DNA of 64,000 nt from Saturnia japonica. Lineage: Eukaryota; Arthropoda; Insecta; Lepidoptera; Saturniidae. The position numbers and the translations under genes are program-made. The stretch lies in contig CM065331.1 in the NCBI GenBank assembly GCA_033032175.1, forward strand, positions 9,176,370-9,240,369. Direction: 5' to 3'. Numbering within the stretch: the stretch's first letter is position 1; every line of letters starts with the position of its first letter. Below, in pieces: positions 44,866 through 56,242 of the stretch. Below the pieces are notes generated by a model, which had not been told where the DNA came from, did not search any database, and was given only the letters and a program-made list of their open reading frames with translations.

Positions 44866-45753
44866 CTAATTAATTTTATCGCTTTCAAAGTATGCTCCTT
44901 CAGAAACGATACACTTACGCCAACGAATAAGTAATCCAATCATCAAAACATTTTTTAAACTCTTTTTCCTGAATTCAGTTTCGTTCTCATCGCGAATTCT
45001 CCTGTATGTCTTCTACCGTAGGAAAACGGGTGACACGTAGTGGTAATTTCAATTTAGGAAAAAGAAAGAAGTCGGCGGAAGCCATATCTGGTGAATAAGG
45101 TGGTTGCTTGAAGGTATGTGTTGAGTTTTTGGTCAAAAATTCGTTCACAATGCTGGCCTTGTGCGAAGGTGCACTATAGTGGTGCAAAACCCGAGAACTT
45201 TTTCCACAAATTTGGTCTTTTTCGTCGAATTTGCTTTCATAAACTCCGCATTACGCTCAAATAATTTAATTACCGTTTGACAAAGCAGTCAACATGGCTT
45301 TTGATCGACTTTGGCGTGGGTTTTTCGGTTTCGGTTCATTTGGAAGGCGCAACTCTGAAGCTTGTTGACTAGTTTGCATGTGAAACTCATAAACCCACGT
45401 CTGTCACCAGTAACAATGCGTTTTATGAATGTTGGGTCGAAATTGACTCGTTCTAGCATGTCCAAAGCGACTCATATGCGATTGAGTTTTTGGAGAAAAT
45501 TCAGGTATTTTGGGACTAGCTGAGCGGCAACATGTTTCATACCCAAGTAATTATTTAAAATGATACGGATCGACTTGTGAGGAACAGAAAGTTCAGCGTC
45601 TTCAGTTAATCTTCAATTAGGATTTTCAGTTACTTTTTCCTTCACTTCTGCGATGTTAACATCAGTTGATAACATGTTCAGTGTCTCCGAACATGAAATT
45701 CCATTGGCAATGCAAAATTTAAGACAAACTATTTGTTCGAGTTTTTTGTCCAT
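44866..45753 (-). pseudogene. Mariner transposase, decayed
   Basis: Minus strand. Start MDKKLEQIVCLKFCIANGIS, CSETLNMLS is the mariner helix-turn-helix N-terminus. Next, after a stop and an apparent deletion, come the first catalytic region IVTGDRRGF and then QMNRNRKTHAKVDQKP. The C-terminal part HHYSAPSHKASIVNEFLTKN, PPYSPDM..DFFLFPKLKLP holds the second and third catalytic regions. The second Asp (normally in HDNAPSH) reads Tyr, and the residue after the first Asp is changed; the third Asp (ADFFLFP) remains. The end IGLLIRWRKCIVSEGAYFES is intact. Stops between the parts confirm a relic. Mariner enzymes insert at TA; target duplications were not found. Confidence 0.88.
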
Positions 45754-46145
45754 TATGAAATTTAAAATACACACTAGATATGATCTAACCAAAAACATCA
45801 CTGTATTTAATCTAAATGACAGATGCAACTCAAACTCCGTGCCAAAATTTAAAAACAGTTGTGCCAATCAAACAAAAAAAAAAAGAATTTAGGAACTTTA
45901 AACAAATCATTCATTTCTGATACTTTCTTGACTAAATGTACACTGGCAGATCCCGAAACATGCTTGCTTATTGGATATACACTACTATGGCAGCACTATC
46001 ACGACCCAGTCGGATACAATTTTCATATCCTGCCAGCCAGCAAACTTGTATGTATAAATCATGCTTTTTTCCCAACGGGGTAGGCAGAGACCACGTCCTT
46101 CCACCTGCTACGATCCTTGCCTACGTCTTTCGCTTCTTACACATT

Positions 46146-46352
46146 TTTGGCGTGTTCAATAATAACGCTAGTCAGTAGGGCTTTAGCACATGTACTTTAT
46201 AATATTATAATACAAGTTTTTAGTACAAAACGTGTCGTGAAACCAACCGTCTGATTTTCATCTGTCTCTCTGATATGTCATCACTTAAGTACTTTTTAAT
46301 ATTAATGATTAGAAACAACCAGTACAAAAATAGTGGCGAATGAGGCGCCACA
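46146..46352 (-). repeat. 3' LTR of the Gypsy element
   Basis: Starts TGTGGCGCCTCATTCGCC just after the polypurine tract and ends at the target duplication; 207 bp. The exact last bases (..CGCCAAA) are uncertain because LTRs normally end in CA. Confidence 0.65.
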
Positions 46353-47225
46353 TCACCCCCCTAAGGAGAGCATTGCGTTAATCATCAAAAATTTTGAATT
46401 TAACTCGTCTGCCTGATCGTGTGGTATATGGCTGAGGTTGACATGTAGGAACAGCGACAGGCAGTGGGACAGTAGTCGATTGCAGGTGAGACGTAGGTAC
46501 AGGCACAGTCGGTGTGATAGTTGTAGGTTGCCGGTAAGACGTTGGCGACAACTGAGGTATCCTCGGTGTCGTAGAAACAGGATTTGAATCTGATTCCTCA
46601 ATGAAAGCCGGTTTCACGCGGTCTACGCTTACAACCACATGTTTCCCTTTGTAGTCAATAGTTAGGGTCTTTCCATCACTTGCCCTCTGAATGACCTGGT
46701 ATGGACCAGAATAGGGAAGCTGCAAAGGACGCCGGACTGCGTCATCCCGCAAGAACACATGAGAACACGTATTTAAATCTTTGAAAATAAAAGAACCTGT
46801 CTTCATATGACGTGACGCTGGTACTGGTCAAATTTTCGACATATGTTGACGTAGTTTCACAACAAAATCAAACACTTCTCCAGAAGTACCCACTCCAGGA
46901 AAATCAGCTAGCAACTCACCAGGAAGCCGAAGAGTTTCTCCATAAAGCATTTCTGCACAAGTAGCTTTAATATCTTCTTTAAAAGCTGAACGCATTCCCA
47001 AAAGTACAAATGGAAGAGCTTTTGTCCAAGAACTCCCATGACACATTAATGATGCTTTAAGTTGACGATGGATGCGTTCAATCATTCCGTTCGCTGCTGG
47101 GTGATAAGCTGTAGTTCTATTTCTTTTAGTGGCGAAACTGCACATAAGTCTTCGAAAAAGGTCGGATTCAAATTATGTACCGCGGTCGGTCGTAATAATA
47201 GAGGGAACACCAAATCGTGGTATCC
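46353..47225 (-). pseudogene. Ty3/Gypsy integrase C-terminal half
   Basis: Minus strand. RFGVPSIITTDRGT (second catalytic Asp of the DDE integrase core) is followed by a premature stop where a Gln codon is usual, then FESDLFRR. Next come TTAYHPAANGMIERIHRQLK with the catalytic Glu, and W..ALPFVLLGMRSAFKED. A second in-frame stop follows MSKI. The C-terminal part (YSGPYQVIQRASDGKTLTID, VSVDRVKPAF) is the usual DNA-binding tail; it ends in a Pro/Thr/Ser-rich stretch and SGRRVKF. The polypurine tract AGGGGGG lies directly after, at about 46364-46355. The first catalytic Asp and zinc-binding domain are absent. Integrase would join element DNA to the genome; this copy cannot. Confidence 0.88.
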
Positions 47226-47605
47226 TGTGGCGCCACACATTCATCAATCTTTTCATGCATGCTCGTTGGTTTAAAGTAGTCTTGACCTGACCTTTCTTAA
47301 GAACGATGCCAACTTGATTGAGGAACGTTTGTCTAGGCCTCCCTCTTTCAACGTTTCCTTTCACACTCGCATTATAAATTTGTTTGTTCCTTCCTCCCAG
47401 GAGGCAGAAACATGTGTTTAATATGTATAGTTAGTTAGAATTTCGACGGATATGGAATTAGCCAGTTCACCACTTAATTACAACTACGGCATCAGTCCAA
47501 GCCTAGGTTCGGCCACTTTGCTACCCTTGAGAATGTTACCACGCTTTCGCGGCTGGGTGTCTTAAGCTAAAAATGCCGTCTGAGGCTCCAGGGCCCTCCA
47601 GGGCT

Positions 47606-48277
47606 AATCTCTACTAATATTATAAAGCTGAAGAGTTTTTTTGTTTGTTAATCTCGCGCTAATCTCAGGAACTACTGGTTCGAATAGAAAAATTCGTTAA
47701 TGTTGGATATCCTATTTATCTAGGAAGGCTTTAGGCTATATAACATCGCACTACGACTAATAGGAGCGGAGCTACAATGAAAAATGGTGCAAAAACGGGG
47801 AAACTTAATTCCTTTTGAGAGCTTCTATTGCGCGCGCTGCGTGAATAGTTAAAGTTACGTAAAAATTATGTGTGACAGAATTATATATGTCAAAAAGTTC
47901 AAAAAAATCTGCGATAGTATATGTCTATCTTGTAAGGATTACTCAATATAAGTTTTTTTATGGTAATAAAATTTGTTCTAAAATAATGCATTATTTGCGA
48001 AGGGTGTTTTTATAAACATGGTATTAATCGTTTTCGAAATAACTAAATACGTTATTCATCAGAAGTATTTAATTTTGAATAAAATTGCCCTTTACATCAA
48101 TTTATTTCAATGAATATCTTTAAACATATCACATTTTTAATATAACTCTGCAACGAAATTATGACCATGTGCGAATTTTTATTATGCGGAATGATGTGGG
48201 AGGCGTGCGGCACCCTATAATAATTATATTGTATTATGTGACGCAGAAAAAGTTGCGCGGGTCAGCTAGTAACAGTA
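47606..48277 (+). repeat. Dispersed repeat family eta, plus copy
   Basis: Begins TCTCTACTAATATTATAAAG and ends GTTGCGCGGGTCAGCTAGTA. The reversed copy is at 31618-32960. The ends are like those of lepidopteran dispersed repeats; no protein seen. Confidence 0.6.
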
Positions 48278-48904
48278 TAGTAAGATAGAAAAAAAAAACC
48301 GTCATCAATAGCCACAGTGACTCTCTTTTACATCAGTTTGAGCTCTGAAAGGAATGTCTGTATTTATCTAAGTTGTTCTTAGAATGGGACCTTGAGATTC
48401 TCCTTCAAGGTCCGCTCTGATCTCAGGAAATGCATTTGCAACTATAAATATTTAATTGACCTTTTACCTTATTTATATTATACATATACTAATGGTACAA
48501 ACGCGTTTACTACGCAGTAATTATTTTCGCCTATCTTGTTCATCATAAGAAGGCTTGCATGACATATTCACAGAACGTAAATTGTTACGTTCCCTACTAG
48601 GTACCTTAAAAACATGCATTCCGACAATCGATTATGATTATACAGACATTTTTCACGACAAAACCCTAAATAGCTTCCTCTGTACAATGATTTTTCTAAA
48701 TTTTCGTTTTCCTTTTCACACTATGTGCAGCGTTACTTTCTATGTTACTTGAAACTAGAGAAAACCTAAATAATAAAACCAAGGAATAGAAAATTATTCG
48801 AATTTAGTACTTACGAATCAAAAATCGACTGCCCTTATACAGGACCAAACAGTGTAAGTTTTTGAATTAGAAAAGACAACATATCCGACCCAAAGGATGG
48901 GCTC
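48278..48904. other. Unassigned stretch
   Basis: Nothing recognised. Confidence 0.3.
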
Positions 48905-49440
48905 ATGTAGACAGCGCCGCGGGCGCGCTGCCTCCGCGCCGCAGTCGCGCCGCAGCCGCTCCGCAGCCTCTCCGCCGTCGCATGATTGCTATATTACTGT
49001 AATATAACTGAACATGTTGAGTTTAACTAAAAAAGGTTAGTGTTTGCATATAATAGGTTTATTATCTAATAATTTGTGAATGTTTTGATATTCATCCAAA
49101 GATAATCACAAAACTTATACTTATCTTTTCGTAGAATAGAATGTATATGGAATCCACCATGTTGTTCTCTTTGCATCAAAATAGGATGAACCCATAAGCG
49201 TGTATTTGACTTCTTACTTTTGCTTAGCCAATTCTTTACATATAGTATGCAAACACGACCTCCTTTTCTTAGTTAAATTCATCATATTTATTATGCCTAC
49301 ACGTATGATGTTCGTGGCTAGCAATATATTACTATAAATGTACAGTGATATAGCTATCATGCGGCGGCTGCGCGGCGGCGGCGCGGTTGTGGCACGTCCG
49401 CGGTGCCGTCTTCACAAGCACTAAATCCCAGACATACGAG
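48905..49440. mobile_element. Palindromic GC-ended MITE, copy 1
   Basis: Two long inverted arms (about 48907-49080 and 49230-49440) share, on opposite strands, CCGCATGATTGCTATAT.AC, TTAACTAA.AAA and GTGTTTGCATA. The outer ends are very GC-rich (CGCGGGCGCGC; GCGGCGGCGCGG). A second copy is at 52955-53235. Confidence 0.7.
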
Positions 49441-50124
49441 CGGCGACACGTAGAACTAGCGATGACGTCACAAGTCAGTTGAACGTTTTTATGGTTTCGC
49501 TATGGCCGCCTGTCTGTCCACGGCTTAGCTCAGAGATTCTTAATACTAGAAAGCTGCAATTTAGTATGGGTATACATAATAATCACGCCGACAAAGTGGT
49601 AAAATAAAATCTTGAAAAAAATTTGTTTATGGTACATCCCCTACACGAAAAGTGGGAAAGATTTTTTTCTCTCGTGTAACCCATCGTGTGGGTTGTCGTT
49701 GGATAGGCCGTTTAAGAATATTGCGGGTATGTGAAAACTATTTTTCGATTCAGGGATCCGTTTGTGAAATATTAAGATTTAAAGTGCTAATTTTTGTTAG
49801 AGTCAATTGCCCCCTGCTGCCTTCTAAATGGTTGTTTTTGGTAGTTGTATATTTATTGAAGTTCAAAGGATAACTATCAGTAGTAAATGGTGTTTACAAG
49901 TTAACGAGTAATAATCAATAAACTTATAAATTGTACTTGGATAAGTAATTTCGTACAAATTCCATTGAAAATTATTTAATACCTCTTCTCTAAGTATTCA
50001 TGTTGTGACAGGCAACTACGGAACCCTACACTGCCCGTGGCCCGACACGCAATTGGCATATTTTTTTAAATGTTGATACAATCAATTCAATTAAAAATAT
50101 TTGTTTCTTGTTTTCATGTTGCAG

Positions 50125-50231
50125 TAAGAAAACATCATAATGGACGTCGAAAACGCCAACTGTAAAGTGAAGGTATCCGAGTGCACAGATATGGAGATTC
50201 TAGTTATAGAGAGACCATTGAAAATTGACAC
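50125..50231 (+). CDS. CDO1: Cysteine dioxygenase, first coding exon
   Basis: The exon begins after the acceptor TTGCAG (50124), has 15 untranslated bases and an ATG at 50140, and ends at donor GTAAGT (50232). It encodes MDVENANCKVKVSECTDMEI, LVIERPLKID plus two bases. The N-terminal extension is not conserved in the family; the assignment comes from the next two exons, whose phase fits exactly (two bases carried over). The acceptor in front means at least one untranslated exon lies upstream. Cysteine dioxygenase is a cytosolic iron enzyme that oxidises L-cysteine to cysteine sulfinate, the entry to taurine/hypotaurine synthesis and cysteine breakdown. Confidence 0.75.
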
Positions 50232-50744
50232 GTAAGTATATAAACCAGGTTTATGACGTACATGTTTGTGACGTATTACGCTTAAAACAAAGGCTATCAC
50301 CGAGATATCCGCAATTAATCAACGGTATTTATATAAACTGTGGCCAATTCCGAAACAAACTGGCAACTTTTGACAAACCAAAAGAAAATCACTGGCGACC
50401 TACGGTCGTTTTCAATAACCTATCTATCCGTTGTTTCGGTTACTAAAGATAGACAAATATAACCTTTTGTTCTTACTTTTTTTCACTAACCTATCAATGG
50501 ATAGTTTTTCATATCTACATAATATATATCCATCCGATATCTGAATTAAATTAAAGATATTACTTATAACAAATATGTATTAATCGGGAATAGTAAACTC
50601 AGATATGTTATAGATAACGACTTTAGTCGGGTCAGATCCTTAGCACAAATTACTCTACCCCTAAATAATAATAATTTAAATTTCATAAGTATACGAGGAA
50701 ACCAAAACGAAAAGAGAGTAGTTAAGGGAAATTTCATTTGAGTT

Positions 50745-50965
50745 TTCTCTCTACTTGGACCAGTCTGACTGGTGGAATACCACTCTACAGATGACCGCAG
50801 CCATATAACCTTGTGTTGTGTTCCTACTGTGAGTTGGGTTTCCAGAGCTCCTTGGGGTAGGGGGGTTAAAGGTCGGCACCGCGCTAGTAATACCTAAGGT
50901 ATTTATTGTCCATAGGCTGCGGTAGCCGCTTACCATCAGGCGGGCCGTATGCTTGATTAGTTGTA
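50745..50965 (+). repeat. Family beta, copy 4 (CDO intron)
   Basis: TACTTGGACCAGTCTGACTG to CCATCAGGCGGGCCGTATGC. Confidence 0.7.
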
Positions 50966-51956
50966 TTGTTATGTTGTAGTCAATGTATAACCGTCTTCCT
51001 CGTGGCTATCCTGCTGTTTGTAGGAAGATAAAAAGACTCGTCCAATAGGCAATATCCAATTTTTTACACATCCTTATTGATTATTATTTTTTGATTCTAT
51101 GAAGAATTTTGAGACACTAATTTGAATATTACACTTTTTTATGGCTTATTTCATACTCTTTTATCTTTTTGAAAACAGTAGCGGACATTATTTTTATGAT
51201 GAGGTCATCGTCAGAATAAATATTCCATGACGGTAGCTTATTAAAAAAAAAAACTGTTTATATTCTCTGTAGCTTGTCATACTCTGTGCTTGTGATCATA
51301 CCGCAGTGTGTATATTAACGTTGCCAAATAGTTACATTTTTCGTAACTAATGACCCTCTCGTGTAACATATAAGTAATTTTTGTAATTAACGCGAATTCC
51401 GTAACTTTTGAGAATATTCAGTTTTAGGATATTATTTAGTTTAATAATAGCGAATATGTCTCAATACTAACAAGGGTTTCTACTATTTAGATAAAACAAC
51501 ATCTATTAAATGCGCCACCGTTTTAAGGTCGTTTCGTCGCTTCACAGAAATTCCATTTCGAATATATTATGACTCGGAGAAACTACGACGCTTTTTTTAG
51601 TTTCCATCGACAGCTCTCGTCAAGATTTAGCCATTGCGTATACAAAACAATAGGGTGGATTATGTAGTTATTGTTAAAATAATATTTTGTGTGTCAGTTA
51701 AAAATTAAGAAAAATTAATACAATGTCGGCTTATCCTCGTCAAAAAGGTAAATCAAAATATGAATATCGTAAATGGTTGGAGAGGACTTCCCAAAGGAAA
51801 TCCACTGCAACGTAAAAATTCACGACCGTGTCTCCGACAACGCCACATTCCGAATTTTGATTTTTAGATACCTACCCTTTGATTTGAACATCGTCAAAAA
51901 CCTACCGGAATGTTCCGTGTACTTAAGGACATGTAAAAGAAATCGTATATTTTCAG

Positions 51957-52106
51957 GGAAATAACCGGTCTGGAGATGTTAGTGGAAGAATTGCACCGTG
52001 TATTCTCACTTGACCATGTCAACGTGCAGGACGTTCAGAAATTGATGGCTGCTTACAAATCAAATCCGAAAGACTGGAAGAAATTCGCAAAATTCGACCG
52101 ATTTCG
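51957..52106 (+). CDS. CDO1: Cysteine dioxygenase, second coding exon
   Basis: Acceptor TTTTCAG (51956) and donor GTATGT (52107) bound 150 bp. It encodes EITGLEMLVEELHRVFSLDH, VNVQDVQKLMAAYKSNPKDW, KKFAKFDRF. This matches the N-terminal helices of animal cysteine dioxygenase (a 'L..L...F....VNVEEVQ..M.AY.S.P..W..YAKFD' pattern). The phase is 2 on both sides. It corresponds to residues 32-80 of the predicted protein. Confidence 0.93.
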
Positions 52107-52455
52107 GTATGTTAAATTTATTCAAAACTTTATAATATGATATCATTATATTATTGTTCGGTCTGATCTAACAAAAGATCGGGTTCGATTAAACTGCTGA
52201 AAGCGGCAAACTTACAACAAACTCGCGACCATTTACTTACAGCGACCAGTTTAAGGTTATATATATTATTTAGATGTAGTTATTTTCCACAGTATACCAG
52301 CAGAACCGACTTCTTGTTCAAATTTCGACCGTCGAATTCAGCTCGGTTGGGCAGCGTTCGGGAAGCTACGCAAAATCTTCTCGTCCAAGATACCGCAGTA
52401 TCTCATAGGCGAAAGTCTTTGACCAGTGTATTGCCAGTGATGGTCTATCGCACTG

Positions 52456-52790
52456 AAACATCATCATCATCATCAACATTTCAGCCGCAGGACGTCCACT
52501 GCTGAACATAGGCCTCCCCCATAGATCTCCAGAGCGACCGATCATGTGCGGCCTGCACCCAACGGCTCCCAGCGACCTTTATTATGTCGTCTTTCCATCT
52601 AGTAGGGGTCTAGATGGAAAGGCTACGCTGCGCTTTCCGGTGCGTGGTCTCCACTCGAGAACCTTTCTGCCCCAACGGCCGTCAGTTCTCCGAACTATGT
52701 GCCCCGCCCACTGCCACTTCAACTTGCTAATCCTTTTGGCTATGTCGGTTACCTTAGTTTGTCCACCAGTTTGTTACCACTGAAACATGG
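52456..52790 (-). mobile_element. RTE-like LINE C-terminus with ATG-repeat tail (CDO intron)
   Basis: Minus strand encodes TDIAKRISKLKWQWAGHIVR, RTDGRWGRKVLEWRPRTGKR, and then, after frameshifts, RWVQAA-like and EAYVQQWT-like pieces. The end is a (GAT)n microsatellite (52458-52476 region), as is usual for RTE-type 3' ends. Strongly 5'-truncated. Confidence 0.75.
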
Positions 52791-52954
52791 TCGCTAACTA
52801 TGGACCTCAAGGTCAAGGTCACTTAAAATAACTGGGAGCGGGGGGTACGACGGTGTAGTGTATGTGGAACTATAATATATTTCAATGTATATAATGTAAT
52901 GTATTATAAATAAATGCAAACAGTACAGTCAATACACTATCTCGAGTCTCGAGC

Positions 52955-53235
52955 GCACCGCGTCAGTTGCATAAGAACCACGGAGGAGAGTAGACGTGTT
53001 ATAAGTAAGGGATCGTGTCGCATCATTGCTATATCACTGTACCTTTTTCATAATACATTGCTAGCCATGAAAATTAATTATACGTGTAGGAATAAAAAAC
53101 ATGTTAAGTTTAACAAAAGAAAAAATTTGTAAATATGCATAAATCTTTGCATCAAAATACGATAAAATAGTTGAGGGGCGGCATGCAGCGCGTCCGCGGT
53201 GCCATGCTGTTACACAAGCTCTTAGTGCGCGCCGA
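52955..53235. mobile_element. Palindromic GC-ended MITE, copy 2 (CDO intron)
   Basis: Shares TGTCGCATCATTGCTATATC, ACTGTAC, ATTGCTAGCCA, ACGTGTAGG, GTTAAGTTTAAC and CGTCCGCGGTGCC with 48905-49440, in compressed form. Confidence 0.6.
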
Positions 53236-53249
53236 GCCTGTGATACACC

Positions 53250-53310
53250 TAAATACACTACAGACGGCATTCTTTAGTGCACGCGAACGCAGCCGCGGGC
53301 AGAGCTCTAG
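53250..53310 (+). repeat. Family alpha 3' terminal fragment
   Basis: ACGGCATTCTTTAGTGCACG, CGAACGCAGCCGCGGGCAGA. Confidence 0.55.
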
Positions 53311-53889
53311 CAATATATAAATCACTAAACAAAAGCTTTCGACGCAGCAATTCTCCAATAAACCTATCCACACAATAATAGGTAATACACGTCATAATAA
53401 TAAATTAATACAATATCTTATCAGTAAATGATTTATTATTATCATATATAAATGTCGTATAATTAAATGATTGTTATTTCAACTGCAAATTTGTCGATAA
53501 AGTAATTAATTCCAATATTAATAGGATTATAATATGACTCCCGGAACTACGCTTTGGGTACATACTCCGTAAAATGAGTTTTATTTATTTATATAAACAC
53601 ACATTACACATTATATAAAACACAAGAATAAATTTAAAATTTTACATAATATTATTTTAGCTAGCTTATAATCCAATAATTATAAGTGAACATAAAGTAC
53701 ATCAGTTGTAATTATTTCACTAAATTTTTTAACTTGAATACAGGATTACATTAAGTATAAATATATCGGGGCATCTACAGTCCTAAATAACACAATTTCA
53801 TCTAAATGACTATGTTGTAATCAAACATTTTGAAATAATGTGTTTGGCGTTGTTCAAATGCACTCGACTACAATCGGAGAAATCTATAT

Positions 53890-54243
53890 ATTAATATGTG
53901 AAGCAGAAGCTTTCGGTACCTTTTTAGGCGTATTATAGCGTGCACGGAAGACTGTGAAATTCGCACGGTAAAAGTTTATATGGAGAAGGAGTGCACAATG
54001 CTAAAATTTATATATAATATCTGTTATTAATATATTAAACTAAATAAATTAATACTGTGAATCCAATATGACCAGTGCCATTGAACTTAGACACCCCAAA
54101 ATATTGACATTGTCACTCAATGAAAAGTGACCGCAAGTGATGTAGATAATACTCATTGTTTATGAATACTGTAAATGACAAAAAGAAAATAGTCTATGAA
54201 CAAAAAGTCGCTGGTCGAATTTCGACCTTAGGGCGATCGCTAG
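53890..54243 (+). repeat. Family gamma, copy 3 (CDO intron)
   Basis: Full-length: TATTAATATGTGAAGCAGAA to GGGCGATCGCTAGTG. Confidence 0.8.
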
Positions 54244-54794
54244 TGCTATTAATTTTTTACGGGCAACATAAGTTAAACACTAATACAATGTTTATCTTTC
54301 GAGTCTGTTACTGAGACCTACACCTACTTGACCTACCTACCTACCTAGACTGAGAATATTTTTGAACCATTGTAAGATACCAGTTAACGGTTTAGACCTA
54401 AAGACGCATCAGTATACTGTAGACTTTATGAAAAAGCAATTAACGAACGATAAAAGTGTAACTAATAATAAAATTTTCCCTCGACGATATTATATTTTGA
54501 TTATTTGGCGCAACAGTCATTAACCTTCAAGAGAAAGATGCAAAACAAAAGATAACATCTTATCAGACCCCCCTCCTCCCCAACAGTGCTTATTAACGAC
54601 AAGTATATGTGGGTTAGGAAAATTTTGAGCAAAATAAACGTTATACCTACTTAAATAAATCACGTGGATTTCACACCTTCTATTTTATCGGAAGTAAATA
54701 TTGAAATATCAGCTGATTGCGTACAGCGTGAGGGTTATGTTTGTTAAACGGCTTACTGTGACAATCTAAAAGCTATTTATAGGCAGTAGAAATA
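54244..54794. other. Unassigned intron sequence
   Basis: Short CCTA repeats near 54328; otherwise nothing recognised. Confidence 0.35.
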
Positions 54795-55085
54795 ATGATG
54801 GTTCAGTTGATAGCGTGTATAAATTCCGCGTCGATCGACGTGAGTTCGAATCCCTGCAAAGAGCCTGAACGCCCGGTGAAGGTAAACATCGTGATGAAAC
54901 CATAGTATGGTGGTAGGGCTTTCTCTAATGGACTGCTGGCTAGCTACCACCCTCAAGTTGAACTATCGCCAATCACCTATAGGTGTGTTCCGGCAGCTGC
55001 ACTTGAGAGTCAGTCGCCCACTAGGCGTAGCGTGCTACCACCTCGGTCCAAATCGTCACTTATGATCAGATGAGATTAAGACAAA
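54795..55085 (+). repeat. SINE family zeta, copy 3 (CDO intron)
   Basis: tRNA-like head with B-box GAGTTCGAATCCCTG, then GGTAAACATCGTGATGAAAC, CTACCACCCTCAAGTTGAAC, TGTTCCGGCAGCTGCACTTG and GATCAGATGAGATTAAG. Confidence 0.8.
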
Positions 55086-55414
55086 ACCACTCACCTTGAA
55101 CTCCGATTTCTTCTTATATTTGGAGAATCTCTTGCGCAGGTCCAATTACACAAAATGTTCTTATTAGTTTTGGGCTGCAGACACCAACAGTTTATAACAT
55201 ATTTATCTCTCAATAGTAAAGATGGTTGCGGCGCGGCTCGGCACTCACGGCGGTGTAAGACGTATTAACACTACATCCCCGCATGGCGTGGGGTGAGGGG
55301 TCCAAGGCATTTAGCGATGCCTTAGGACACGGAAGAGTTTTTGCCACCGTCATTCACGGGAGGGTTGTACCCGTTTATGAGGTCATCAAGTGCACGTTTA
55401 GGCGCAAACAGTAA

Positions 55415-55549
55415 CAGATATTATAGATATTTTAGCTTTTTGCACTCCTTCTCCCTATAAACTTTAACCATGTCAAATCACACAGTCTTCCGTACACGCA
55501 ATACGCTTAAAAAGGTACCGAAAGCTTTTGCTTCACGTATTAATATATA
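55415..55549 (-). repeat. Family gamma, partial copy 4
   Basis: Matches the last third of 37489-37845 (TTTAACCATG..., CTTAAAAAGG.AC.AAAGCTTTT). Confidence 0.7.
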
Positions 55550-56242
55550 GATAATCATATTTCATAATAAGCCTTTATCCTTAATCTGGCCGCACACGTC
55601 ACATTATTACGTCACGCTATTAGGTTTCCGAATCAGGGATTTTTCCGTTTTTCCGTCAGCTTTGCACAGACTTCGTTTTTTTCATCGGAAATAATATACT
55701 ACGAGTAAGCTTGCTTCCGAATCGAACGTTACAAACGGCCTTACCATCGCTTTAATCGATTAACCATCGATTAATTATTAGTCATAAGCATTGTCATACA
55801 ATCGATTGTTTAAATAAAATAATCGATAGTTGATTTCCAATATATCCAGTTACAAAAAGTACGCAACCTTGACTTTGATATATACCGTACAAAAAAAAAA
55901 CGTGTTCATTTCACAAACGCTAGAAATTAAACCTTTAGAAAACATAAAAATATTCATAAAAACGATACACGTGCACAATACACCACGCTGGCTATGACGT
56001 CCTTTCCCAAAGCTTCGTAATACGTAGGTGCGCACGTACAAAGAGGAGACCGAGGTAATAGGAAACGCGGTATAATGTATTCTATCTCATTCGGTCGCTG
56101 GCAAAATCCTATAGATGTATGTGTTTGTCTCTTTTTAGTGGCCTTTTTTCGTTTCATCGCATTTCAAATCACAAAGAAAGTTTTTACTACAAAAACAATC
56201 GATTATTGAACAACAATAAGTTGGTAATAACATTATAGAAGC
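55550..56242. other. Unassigned intron sequence
   Basis: Contains several ATCGAT-type clusters (55745-55830) and no coding motif. Confidence 0.35.

Larger units (their letters stand above)
46146..47237 (-). mobile_element. Internally deleted Ty3/Gypsy-type LTR retrotransposon
   Basis: Inserted in the LINE above. AATG is found on both sides (47238-47241 and 46142-46145 on the minus strand), consistent with a 4-bp target duplication. The left end on the minus strand starts TGTGGCGCC, the same as the 3' LTR start, then passes directly into the integrase gene, so nearly all of the 5' LTR, gag, protease and RT are deleted. Confidence 0.8.
46020..47400 (-). mobile_element. RTE-like LINE 3' end, interrupted by a Gypsy element
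   Basis: Upstream half (47400-47238): RGRPRQTFLNQVGIVLKKGQ, NQRACMKRLMNV. Downstream half (46145-46020): EAKDVGKDRSRWKDVVSAYP, VGKKA and stop. The halves join exactly as in the uninterrupted copy at 16081 (NVEEAKD). Confidence 0.85.

Noticed and set aside
46378..46806. Independent Pro/Thr-rich host gene
   Set aside because: It is the C-terminal tail of the Gypsy integrase, in frame with the core after a stop and directly followed by the polypurine tract and LTR.
51722..51750. ATG with a short frame (MSAYPRQK) ending at a GTAAAT donor, as an alternative first exon of cysteine dioxygenase
   Set aside because: Its splice phase does not fit the exon at 51957; joining would create an immediate stop.
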